Shown here piece after piece: positions 34,655 to 44,855 of a stretch of DNA of 64,000 bases. Under the pieces are notes generated by a model. That model ran no database searches. It was given only the letters and a program-made list of their open reading frames with translations, and had not been told where the DNA came from. The stretch comes from Rhizodiscina lignyota (Eukaryota; Ascomycota; Dothideomycetes; Aulographales; Rhizodiscinaceae), in the NCBI GenBank assembly GCA_010015805.1, contig ML978127.1, positions 248,001 through 312,000 of the forward strand. Direction: 5' to 3'. The first letter of the stretch is position 1. Every line of letters begins with the position of its first letter. Made by a program: the position numbers and the translations under genes.

Positions 34655-36894
34655 ATGGATATGCCAATGGAGGGAATGAATATGGGCGACATGCCCATGG
34701 GAGACGGTATTCCGTCTCTCGCTTCTTTCCAGAAACACTACTGGGTCGTTGTTGGAACAGCCATCGCTGTTGCAACCGTCGCCAACATTCTGAGTTATGT
34801 CCTGTATAGGCAAAGGTATGTGCTCTCTGTGCCAACGAGATCTCAGACGTAAAGCTGACGAGAAGACGCAGATTATCAGCAGCTTCCAGAGGAATACTAC
34901 AACCGGCGAAGCCCAAATCACTTTTCTCTTCAGGGCATGCAACATTAACAGCACTTATCCGCGAATTTTCCAATGCCGCGCTGCCGGCTCTTTCATTTCG
35001 AGGATGGTTCCTGCACATGCCACTGGCCGGAAAGGTATCGCTAGTCATCGCAAATGCCGTCACCTTGCTTGTAATGTGCTTCTACGGTTGGGACTCCTTG
35101 GCCTCCCTCAACTATGAGGATATTGGATACCGGACCGGATTTGTTACCATCATGCAACTTCCACTAATTTTCTTGCTTGCCGGCAAGAATAATATTGTCG
35201 GTTTCCTCACCGGCTTCAGCTACGAGAAGCTTAACTGGCTGCACCGATGGACAGCACGATGCATGTGGCTCACGGCGACCATCCACTTCGGATACTGGCT
35301 TGCTGACTGGTGGCCGTATGGCGACTTTGTGAGCGTGAAAATAAAGACCGACCCGATTACCTGGAGAGGTCTTGTCGCCTGGTGTATTCTTGGATGGATC
35401 AACTTGAGCTCGTCAACACCCATCCGACGATGGGGCCATGAGTTCTTTGTGCTCCAGCATATCGTCTCATTCGCTGTCATGGTTGGCTTCATCTATTGGC
35501 ACGTCCCATCTGAGAACCATGTCTGGATCTGGATTGTAACCGCATTCTTCTGGTTTGATCGCGTCGTCCGAGGAGCGAATGTTCTGTATCACAACTTGTC
35601 CATTTTCCATCCCAAGCAACGAAAGCAGGGAAATATGAGCATCTGGGCTTGCCATGCAGAGTTTACTCCGTTGCCGCACAACACCACCCGCATCACCATT
35701 CACAACCCTCCGATTTCATGGAAAGCTGGACAGCATATGTTCCTTTCTTGTCACTCTCTTGTTCCTCTGCAAAGCCATCCATTCACTGCCGCTTCAATTC
35801 CGGAAGACGGCAAGCTCGAGTTCCTTGTACAGGCGCAGAAAGGCGCAACAAGGCGCTTCTTCCGCCACGCAGAAAAGCTCGCTCAGCTGCCAACATCTGC
35901 GAATGGTACCCGAGTCTCTACCACACGTGCCGTCGCCGTCGAGGGGCCTTATGGACGGATGCGACCCTTGCGACAGTTCGACAGCGTCGTACTATTTGCG
36001 GGGAGTACAGGTGCAACATTCGCTATCCCACTACTCCGCGACATCGTTGCGGCATGGAACTCTTCTACTGAAGGCTACCCAAAAGCAGGAGGCATCTTTG
36101 CAGTACCAAACGTAGCAGTGACTCGACGCATTCGTTTCGTATGGTGCGTCAAGTCGCGCGGCCAACTCGGCTGGTTCGCATCGCAGCTCGCCACGGTGAT
36201 CGAAGACGTCGAGGCTCTAAAGAGGGACGGTGTAGACGTCGAAGTTGAAATGAGCGTTTACTGCACATGCGACGAGAAATTTACTGAAGAGCATAATTCA
36301 TTGCTGTCACAATGGCGGTCATCCACTGATGCTGCCGCGCAACGGAACGGCAAAGTTGAAATTGTGCAAAACTTCGACGAAAAGGCAGCGCTTAAAGGGC
36401 GCGAAGCAACCTCGGCGGTTCGCGAGGTGGACTCCGGTTCAGAATCAGATTTAAAACTGGAAGAGAAAAGACAGGGATGTGGTCCCGATGGGCAATGCTG
36501 TTGTAAAGCCACCGTCGACGAGGAAGCCATCACTACTGATGGCGAGAAGAACCGCGATAACTTCGTCTGCACATGCTGTGCTGGTGACGAAACGGTCACA
36601 TCTGCGCGAGAAGTCGACGGCGATTCGACGCGAAGCGGCTCCACCGTCAGTGCTGTGCCCAAGTTTCTGTGCCATCCACACATCGGGCTGTTCAGCGGGC
36701 GTCCACAGACGAGGAATATCATGCGCAAGAGCCTTGAACAGGCGCTGGGTGAGAGTGCGGTGGTGGTGTGCGGGCCGAGAGGGCTAATTGAGGATGTGCG
36801 GAGAAATTACGTGGCGGTGTGCGATGAGAGAGCAGTGTGTAAAGGCACGGGGGCGATGGGTGTGTGGTTCCATGCTGAAGGGTTTGGATATTAG
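34655..36894 (+). CDS. FRE-type ferric/cupric metalloreductase with Met-rich N-terminus
   Basis: Exons 34655-34815 and 34872-36894 give 727 residues. The N-terminus MDMPMEGMNMGDMPMG is Met rich like a copper transporter. The core has several membrane segments and the bis-haem histidines at about residues 178, 192, 250 and 264 (LHRW, TIHF, LQHIV, YWHV), each pair 14 apart. HPFTAAS (356-362) binds FAD, and FAGSTGATFAIPLL (from about 429) with a C-terminal VVVCGPRGL binds NADPH. Between the NADPH parts sits a Cys-rich insert (GCGPDGQCCCKA, then VCTCCAG, about 590-623). The enzyme reduces external Fe(III) or Cu(II) with cytosolic NADPH. The Met-rich start and the CTR and BIM1-like neighbours favour copper. 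Confidence 0.93.
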
Positions 36895-37561
36895 TTCGAT
36901 GACTGTATGAACGCATTGGGTGGTGTTTTTATACGGACCTGTTTTGGATATGACACACTACTATGTCGCCTCTGTGGCGGGCAGAACAATTGTAGACATG
37001 AGCAATGTAATGTTGCTGTAAGCCCATGAGACGATTCACATGGCTATTGCAAATTAGTTCTTTACAGTTCCGTGCAGTCTCAAATGTATCATAAAGAAAT
37101 GACTCATTACGCGCCCTCCCATACATATCTGGTATTCCAATCAACCTTAACGTGACATGAGACACGTGCTTGGTCTTTTATCGTGGTTAGGATAACCCCA
37201 TCCACGAAACGATAGCGCCCAGGAGCATGAATTCAGATAATCTAGAGAAAACCCTTCGTTAGCAGAAAGCCGCGTGTTTATTGGAGATTGATCTCTTACA
37301 AGATAAGTAAGTAGCCGTGCTGTGCGGACTGCTTTGCTACCTACTGTAACGTACGAATATACGCTATGCCTTTTTGAGCAGTCGCGCGTTCTGCCTCGAC
37401 GCGTCGCGCATCAGGGGTATCCGCAGACCATCAGATCTCAAGGTTGTCTCCTTCTCCTGTGCTCGCCATTCTTTTCCTGTCTCTGTCAAATTCCGGAGAT
37501 ATGGCTAGAAAAACAAGAACGAAGCGAGGACGACTCCAACGAGCCGATAAAAGTGTTGCCC
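36895..37561. other. Intergenic region
   Basis: 3' flank of the metalloreductase gene and 5' flank of the next plus-strand gene. A frame from 37322 runs in phase into the proposed short first exon at 37562, so the true start of that gene may lie up to 80 codons upstream. Confidence 0.4.
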
Positions 37562-38661
37562 ATGGCTCATCTCTTGGGGTAGCCAGTGCGGACAGGCCGT
37601 AATCCTAGTCATCCTTGAGTTGAACAGCGATTGATCTGATCTAACTGATTCCTACGGCTAGACTTGGACTGCTCGATCTCCCCACTGAAATCCGTGCCGA
37701 CATCTATGCTCAGCAATTTGAATCAGTCGATTTCGCGCTCCATGATTACTGGAGTCTGCCAAAACCCATACGAGTCCTCGTCGATGAGACTCAGTGGGAC
37801 AATGAGACCCCGTCAGAGGATGAAGCTCAGTCGGACGACGATGATGAGGATGAGGATGAGGATGAGGACCACAGAACATTTTTGATACACCACATGTCAA
37901 CATTCTCCCCGCTGTTCCTTGTGAATAAGCAAGCACATGGGGAGGCCAGGCACGCAAAGTCTCTCACGCTTGGCCAGATTTCCGGCACAATTGCCCGAAA
38001 TTTGTGGAACTGGACAGTAACACCGACGATAGACCCTGCCTTTGCTTCAATATGCGAAGCAGGACGGCTCGTATTTGATACCACCGTGGAGGGGGTCATG
38101 CGTTTCATGGAGAAAAAAGAGTCGACAGTTTGTCGGTATATCCGGTCAATTGTCATTACCCATAGAGTGCTTATGGGTGATGATGGCGACTGCCGAGACG
38201 CATGGTCGAAATCTCCGGAGGAAGCTGACGAGGTCTATACGCCGTTCACGGAAAGTTTGCTTTCGAATATGCCAATGGTTCGGGATGTTGTTATCTTTAT
38301 ACCAATGGCAGGTTCATCGATGTCAGATTGGTACTGCAGTTATGCCCCTACAGAGATGTGTTCGCTGCTCGAAAACGACAGACTTGACACCGTGCGGTTC
38401 TTATATGGAAAACCGAATGTTGATCCTGGCAACTCTTGCAGCTATTTTTCGAGGGCCCTTCACCCTCCACTTCCAGCGGAGAGAACTCGAGGTTTGGATC
38501 GGGACACACTTCTAGCGCTTTGGGATGAGCATGACGAGCAGCCACCGAGATTTCACGCCACACTTGAGAGTGCGCAATATGAGTGGGACTTGGGACGCTC
38601 ATTGAAGACGGACTGGGAGAACGGTGTCAGCGTTTCCACACTCCGGCGACATGCTAGTTGA
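37562..38661 (+). CDS. F-box-like fungal protein with acidic tract
   Basis: The main exon is 37662-38661. It opens LGLLDLPTEIRADIYA, the F-box-like start (LPxEIR) common to a very large group of fungal proteins. A short first exon 37562-37578 joins in phase over an 83-nt intron and gives 338 residues; the exact N-terminus is uncertain. Residues about 50-75 include an acidic run (SDDDDEDEDEDED) encoded by a GATGAG-type repeat at 37838-37867. Later sequence contains FLVNKQAHGEAR and helical segments usual for this group. Proteins of this type may recruit substrates to SCF ubiquitin ligases, but many are untested. No signal peptide is present. Confidence 0.7.
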
Positions 38662-39349
38662 CAATCTGCGTTGCGGTACTCAACGACAGAATATCATGTG
38701 CTGGCTCGAGGAAATGAAAAGGAATTATGGCAAAGCCGGATCAGCATGTAGCTTGCGCAGCAGCTTGTCAATATCAGCACGCAATCATGCCGCAGTCAAA
38801 CCGAGGCAATGCATAGTCCATCGCTTCGCATAAGTGTACGGGACCTGATGTGAAGCGTAACTGTACGATACTAGTATGAGCACTTTTGACAGATAACCGA
38901 GTCCAGTCCTTGCACTATGCTATCTATTTGCAAACCTGTGTAGTACATTTTCTTTCGGCAATGTCTCCCTCCATAGTCATCGTACACGATGATTCGTCCG
39001 ACAGCTTCTAGAAATGATCGTCGAGAAGGATTCGTCGCGATCCTTGCTACTAAGACCGATGAGGAAAGTATGGGCACAGGTTAGGATTAGCGCATGTGGT
39101 GGGAGTTCTGTCATGCTTGGGTATGATTGGATTGATATATTGATCCCACAAGATCATGGGCTTTATGTCCATTACATACTCGGCAACATGACTAAAGGCC
39201 GTAATCTCCATACTCATGATTCTATAAAGGCAGCATTTGACTTGGACTGCAACTTGAATTCTTGATCTAAAACTCTCGAGCTCAAGAGATCTAAACGCTC
39301 GCCAACCCGATCTGTCAGCGAAGGCTTTTGCAGAAATCTCAGCACGATC
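38662..39349. other. Intergenic region
   Basis: Between two plus-strand genes. No frame, repeat or RNA gene could be supported. Confidence 0.4.
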
Positions 39350-40472
39350 ATGGCATCAAGCCAAAAAGCCAAGATGAAAGTCGTTTTCGGTGCAATGTCT
39401 TTTGGCCAACCGAGCCAGGTCACTGAGCCCGAACCGGAAAATCCAATCTTCAACATGTTCCAAAGCAGAATTAGGGTTAATGATGTCGAGACGGGAAATT
39501 CAATCCTGGATGTCCTCCAGAAACATGGGTACGCCGCCAACATATGCCTCCTCAATGACGGTATGACTGATCCAGGTAGATACAACGAGATTGATACAGC
39601 ACGCCTTTACGGCAATGGAACCTCGGAGTCTCTACTAGGCGAATTGAGATGTCAGGAGCGAGGTCTGGTTGTCAGCACAAAGTATTTGCCGATGGCCCAT
39701 TCGATCCCCAGGACAGTCCTTGCTGAAGGCTGGAGTATGTCTACTTGTAAACGTCAAACTGGTCAAAATACTGACGCATGTACAAGACTTTGATCAACGT
39801 TACACTGCCGATATGATTCGCCGAACTATTCAAAAGTCCCTGAGAGAGCTCAAAATGCGTGGCATCCATATTTATTATAATGGTCCGGACCCTACGGTTC
39901 CTCTGACCGAAAGCCTTCCGGCTATCGATGCAGTCCATCGGGAAGGGCTTTTTGTCCAATTCGGCCTCACCAGGGTCCCTGCATGGAGAGTCGCCCAGAT
40001 CTATGATGCGTGCGATCGCTGGGGCTGGGTCAAGCCAACAGTCTACCAAGGCATGTACAACTTCCTGCACCGAGGCGTGGAGCCGGAACTGCTTCCTTGT
40101 TTGCGGCAATACGGCATCCAGTTCTACGCATTCAACCCTATGGCAGGGGGATTTCTCGCCGCCAGTGATCCGCAGGGGGCAAGCAAGGCGAGCTACATAA
40201 ACAATGCTTACGCTGCTGCTGTGGAACTGCTTAATCCGGTCATTGAGAAGCATGGCTTGACGCTTCGGGAGTGTGCTCTGAGATGGCTGGCGCATCACAG
40301 CTTGCTTGCAGCGGACAAAGGCGACGCAATTTTACTAGGCGCAAGTCGTGCGGAGCACTTGGAGAGTAATCTTTTGGATCTAGAGAAAGGTCCCTTGCCA
40401 AAAGAGATTGTTGAGTCGTTAGATCGGGCGTGGGAACAAGTTAAGGGACTAACTCCCAAGTACTTCTTTTGA
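39350..40472 (+). CDS. Aldo-keto reductase, AKR7 (aflatoxin aldehyde reductase) type
   Basis: Exons 39350-39528, 39580-39734 and 39787-40472 give 339 residues. Conserved features are VVFGAMSFG at the N-terminus, NEIDTARLYGNGTSE, STKY, GWVKPTVYQGMYN and CLRQYGIQFYAFNPMAGG, all as in the AKR7 group. Asp65, Tyr70 and Lys94 of the catalytic tetrad are present. The fourth residue, normally His in YLHAPD, is Asn143 here (YYNGPD), and the following LGLSN is FGLTR. An extra 20 residues (VTEPEPENPIFNMF...) near residue 24 may be coding or an unrecognised intron, although no in-phase donor and acceptor fit well. The 51-nt intron at 39529 preserves the frame. NADPH-dependent aldehyde reduction is expected for the family but doubtful here. 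Confidence 0.85.
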
Positions 40473-40645
40473 TAGTTGAAATTTCCAAATGCCTGATGCC
40501 TACGATATCGATCTGATTCCAATACCCTGAATACTTTTGTAGTCGTCGGACAATCAATTTGTCCAATGATCATCAATCAATCTGTACTTTCCCGAAGAAC
40601 CGACTCCCATTGTCACCATCCGTATCAGATCACTCGCCTCGATTT

Positions 40646-42829
40646 TTAGTTAATGAAGGCCCTTCTACGTCCCTCCCGCGTGATCGATCTCTCCAGTTCT
40701 CCTTCCATCCTTGCCACCTGCAGCTGTGTCTCCACAATGCTCCTCCTCAGGTTGTATGCACGACGTCTGAGATCAACGAGCTCTTCATCTTGTCGCTGAT
40801 CCAGGTAGTGACGGCTGTCAACGCTTCTGGTTCTACGCCGCTTAGGTGGAGGCTGTACCGCCTCTAGGTCTGCACTCTCAATGCTGCGACGGATTGAAGG
40901 ACGATCGATGGCACTGGGAGCATCCGGAGCACATGGAGCTTGCACTACGGGGCCCATGATCTCGGCCGAAGGCGAACGTCCCACACCATGGACCGAAGGA
41001 CTTTGGTCGGCTTCAGCATCAGGTGGATGAGTTCCATCGCTGGCAGAGCTTTCTTGATGGATGTTGTTGAAATCTTTGCCGTGGACTTCATTACTATCCG
41101 CTTCCTCTTCCTCCAGCACGTCTGGGGATTTTGCAAGAATGCCGTTCTCAACAAGGATAGGGCTTGAGAAGCCTCCGCCAAGGTTTCGAGTCTCGTTCAT
41201 ACTCTGAGTAACCGGATGTTGTTCATCGTCCTGCTGCATCTCCGTGTCAGCAACTCCATCGTCCTGGAGCGGAGGAGTATCGCGGAACGGGTCCTCCGTT
41301 TGAACAGAAGTCTCGCGCTCAGGTTTCATCTCGACATCCTTGCCCCCGTCATTTTGGAGTTCTTGGGAAAGCACATCTGGATGCAAAGTCATGACATTGG
41401 CGTCCCGCGGAGAGACAGAATTGCTGTGACGCGCTTCAGTAGTTGGAGGCCCAAAGGTCACAAGGAGACCCGAATCGTCGCTACGATGGCTCTGCACACT
41501 CGATTGACGCGCCCGAGAACTTGCTAGACGTGCTACAGGGCTTGATGGACGCGCCGGAGGGCTCGATGAACTATATCGAGGACTTGACGGATGGCCAGTA
41601 GCTATGCTGTCGCCACTACGTGTAGCATGAGCCTCCATACCAACACCTGCCTTGTCCCCCTTTGAACCATCCTGCCCACGTTCGTGAAGATCGTCCTGAG
41701 TATCTTCTTCGTTGTCGTCCATTCGAAGTTTAACCGTCTCTGGGCCATCTGTAACGGCACCTTGTGCAAGTTGCTCATCGATCTTTTCGTTCGGACCAGA
41801 CAGCTCATTGCCTGTCTGAACGGCTTTCTCGCTCTCAGTATCGGCGGCATGATAAGTTTCGACGGGAGTGTCCTCGGAGTGGGCGCTCTGATCCTTGCCA
41901 TTCAATGCCGGGTCTTTGGAGCGCACTTTTTTCTTTATGTTCGAATGTTCATCAGCTTCGTTGGCGAAAAACTGGAGCGACGATTGGGCGGCATCTGGAA
42001 TGTTCTCTTCCCGTGAAACTTCGTCTTTCTTGCTGGCCTTCGGCGTGGTGGATGTTACCATGACGGCATCTGGGGCCACTGACTGAGCACTGGCGCCCAC
42101 GACGTCTTCCTCTCCCTCTCCCTCCTCGGCCTCCTCTTCAGTAGTCGAATCCTCTCTGTTCAGCATCATTATGGCTTCCTTGACATCTTTCTTCACCATC
42201 CTACTACCCCTCTTCCTCCCTGTCCTCGTCATCGCTCCTACCAGGAGTCTGACTGCCTTCTCCACATTACCCTCAGTCCGTTTCGCCAGCTTTGCCAAGC
42301 CTTTCACGATAGAGTCAGGCCAAGTCCGCAGGTCTTGAGTGGCGCTCGGGCTCGGCAGATGCTTCTCGTCCAGCTTTTTGGCTATGTTGCTGCCCCAAAG
42401 CTCCTCTATTCGCTTCACGTCTTCATTCTCCATGCTCCCCTTCAGCCTCGTAACAACACGTTCGAGGTCACTCGGAAGCACAGCTGGGTGCTTGTCCTTA
42501 TCGTTCCACTTCGGTCCCGGAAGCTTCTCGCCCGAATGGCGCCTGTTAACCTCCTCGATGATCATATCACGTGCCTTATCGGGATCCTTTGGGGTGAGTA
42601 CCGCGACTTTATGAAGCTTTTCGAGTATACCCGAGCTCCAGTCCTGCGGATCAGCGACGACTGGTGCATTTGCATCTCCGCCGTCCACGCGAGGGTAAAG
42701 CGCCTTGGGGATCACACCTGCAACAGATATGCCCCAAGAATCGTTGGCGTTCTTGAGATATTGCTTTCGTTTGGTTTGCTCCCAGGCCTGGCACTCGCTG
42801 AATGAATGCGTTTGGTTTGGTTTCGGCAT
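40646..42829 (-). CDS. Long disordered hypothetical protein
   Basis: An intron-free frame of 727 residues. The first 230 residues look folded: helical, basic, with EKAVRLLVGAMTRTGRKRGS and Trp-containing pieces (DPQDWSSGILEKLHKVAV). The middle 400 are acidic, Ser/Asp/Glu rich and disordered, with a run EEEAEEGEGEED and short repeats (SSSPPARPSSPVARLASSRARQ). The last 60 are a basic patch (PPKRRRTRS) and a predicted coiled coil (LRRRAYNLRRSIVETQLQ). It is probably nuclear. I do not recognise a family. It is convergent with the aldo-keto reductase, 173 bp apart. Confidence 0.8.
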   Translation of the reverse strand: MPKPNQTHSFSECQAWEQTKRKQYLKNANDSWGISVAGVIPKALYPRVDGGDANAPVVADPQDWSSGILEKLHKVAVLTPKDPDKARDMIIEEVNRRHSGEKLPGPKWNDKDKHPAVLPSDLERVVTRLKGSMENEDVKRIEELWGSNIAKKLDEKHLPSPSATQDLRTWPDSIVKGLAKLAKRTEGNVEKAVRLLVGAMTRTGRKRGSRMVKKDVKEAIMMLNREDSTTEEEAEEGEGEEDVVGASAQSVAPDAVMVTSTTPKASKKDEVSREENIPDAAQSSLQFFANEADEHSNIKKKVRSKDPALNGKDQSAHSEDTPVETYHAADTESEKAVQTGNELSGPNEKIDEQLAQGAVTDGPETVKLRMDDNEEDTQDDLHERGQDGSKGDKAGVGMEAHATRSGDSIATGHPSSPRYSSSSPPARPSSPVARLASSRARQSSVQSHRSDDSGLLVTFGPPTTEARHSNSVSPRDANVMTLHPDVLSQELQNDGGKDVEMKPERETSVQTEDPFRDTPPLQDDGVADTEMQQDDEQHPVTQSMNETRNLGGGFSSPILVENGILAKSPDVLEEEEADSNEVHGKDFNNIHQESSASDGTHPPDAEADQSPSVHGVGRSPSAEIMGPVVQAPCAPDAPSAIDRPSIRRSIESADLEAVQPPPKRRRTRSVDSRHYLDQRQDEELVDLRRRAYNLRRSIVETQLQVARMEGELERSITREGRRRAFIN

Positions 42830-43969
42830 ATTGATTGGGTAGTCCGGTGGATTCGAGGTGCGTTGATGATTTGAGTGAGTTGATTGATGTGGGTGAGGTC
42901 AAGTGCGGGCTGGTTGGTAATGGGTGAGGTTGAGATTGAGGTTGTTTAAGGAATGGAGGGAAGGCAGAGATAGAAGAGAGTATCTAGACTTTGATGGGAG
43001 TGTAGGTTGCGACGGAAGGAAGTTGCGTGCTTTAAGCTTTGAGCAGTGAACTGCTAAAGTGCGGAGTTACTTGCTGAGTGACTCGGGCGGTTGAAGAGAA
43101 GATCGTTGAGTCATTCAAACGTTGTTGGTCTTATATGCTCATATTGTAGATCGCCGTGAGCTGTGCATATATATGCCAGTGGGTTGGATTATGAACAGAC
43201 CCCCTTCGAACCTGCTGCACTGTAAACTTAAAATTTCTCATCGTCTGGCTCCAAGTATAACTATTACCTCTGCAAGCAGTTAGGTAGCTTCGAATGAATG
43301 GGAATGCTGTTTAGTTTGGAAACGGAGTGATGCGTTCCAGAGAGATCGCCATACGACTGACTGCCTGTAAGTGAAGCCAGGAGCGTTGAACCATGTTATG
43401 CTGAAAGCTCGTTGCAGGGATTAGCTACAATGTTGTCGGTAGATAAGCCTGTCGTAGAGAGCCATCAATTTGGTGGGACGGTAGTGAAACCACATAGCGG
43501 GGGAGACTCGATCAATTTGAGTGAATTTTGCTGAAAGCCAACCCTATTGAGACCTATTGCTTATTGAAGCGGAAAAGGAAACTGGCGGTACGATGTGGCG
43601 TATAAGTGGATGAAATTCGGTGACTGCAAATATAGCTAACCTTGCGTGGCAGCCATACAAAAACGGAGAGGCATTAAATGCAGGTATCATGAGAATAACT
43701 GAGATAGATCGATGCAACACCCTATCACATCCACGTCTCCTTGGTATTGCTTGCTCTCCGCCTTCGTCTCCATCCAATTGAAATCACTCCTGAAGTAGGA
43801 ATTATATTGACAACCAGATGCAAGTGGAAAATATCCATTAAATCTTACTCCAAGAACTGCCCAAATCTCTTGCGAAGCAAACGGAACGATCCTGCGTCTA
43901 ATATTCGAAGAAGAATGTTTCTAACGCCGACTCCAAATTGGAAGGACTAAAAGCATTGACTGAAGAACT
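42830..43969. other. Intergenic region
   Basis: Promoter of the long disordered protein and 3' flank of GNA1. A purine-rich stretch with TTGAGTGAG/GGTGAGG runs near 42860-42950 is typical 5' leader. No gene was found. Confidence 0.4.
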
Positions 43970-44855
43970 TTAAGAATATACGTCATCGTCACTCTTCTTC
44001 GGCTCTAGTTTTTGAGTCATGTGTGATCCTTCCTTCTTGAAGCCACATTGGCCGTAGAAAGATTCATTTTGCTCTGCGCATTGAACTGTCGTCTATTCTA
44101 CTGTCAGCTTTGCTCATAAGGGAGCTACGAACCAGGATTTTCTTACTCTGTAACAGCCAACTTCCCTGGCGACGTGGAGGACGGCCTCGAGTATTCGAAG
44201 GCCCATCTTCTTGCCTTTCTGATCGCGAGATACAGCCACGTCTTCGAAGTGACCGACGAGGCCCATATTGTGCGTGCTGTATGGAACCTTAGCCAAATTT
44301 TCCAATTCTTCTTTGCAATGTCTCTTACAATTTCCGCTCGACCAGGAGCGTGCCCACGGCAACACATCGTTCGCCTTTGTCGCAGATGACTACTGTGTAG
44401 TACGTCCCATTTCCCATATCATGCAGCCATTCGCACCTCTCATCCCATACGGATTCGCTGACCCATCCCACCTTCTCCTGTACTCTGAGCACATCCAAGT
44501 ATCCCTTGTGGTAGTCCGACTTGCACAGGGGTCGTACTGAGTAACCTTCTGGCAAGCTGAACTCCGATGCACACTTCGCAATATAGCCTTCCAGCAGCTG
44601 AGGAGGCCACAGCGGCTCATCTGAATCAAGAGGCTCGCGAATGCCTTCGGGGATCGCTTGGAGCGCCTGCTCGTTGGCAATGCCTACATCGAGGCCAGGT
44701 GAGAAAAGGGCTCGGGCGAATTTCGACTCATTGAGCTTGGCAGAGTCGAAACGTGAAGTCGGTGGAGGGGATGTGTTTGGGTCGCGGGCGAAGATGGTAT
44801 CAGGGTTGGTGATGGCGCGTACGATGCGCTGGCGCGTTGAGAGTGAGCGCTGCAT
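43970..44855 (-). CDS. GNA1: Glucosamine 6-phosphate N-acetyltransferase
   Basis: Exons 44855-44329, 44276-44147 and 44092-43970 give 259 residues. The GNAT domain starts near residue 104 with LPEGYSVRPL and continues GTYYTVVI, VGTLLVERKF, HNMGLVGHFEDVAVSRDQ, KGKKMGLRILEAV, GCYRTTVQCAEQNESFYGQCGF, which is Gna1 throughout, including the acetyl-CoA loop (RDQKGKKMG). The enzyme makes N-acetylglucosamine 6-phosphate for UDP-GlcNAc, hence chitin, N-glycans and GPI anchors. The N-terminal 100 residues are longer than in yeast Gna1 (159 residues in total) and hold an insert between LFSPGLDVG and the domain. An in-frame ATG at 44942 would add 29 residues. Confidence 0.92.

Noticed and set aside
34655-34852. 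Second small CTR-like gene suggested by the Met-rich start
   Set aside because: The sequence has only one membrane helix before a stop, and a phased intron (34816-34871) links it directly to the metalloreductase.
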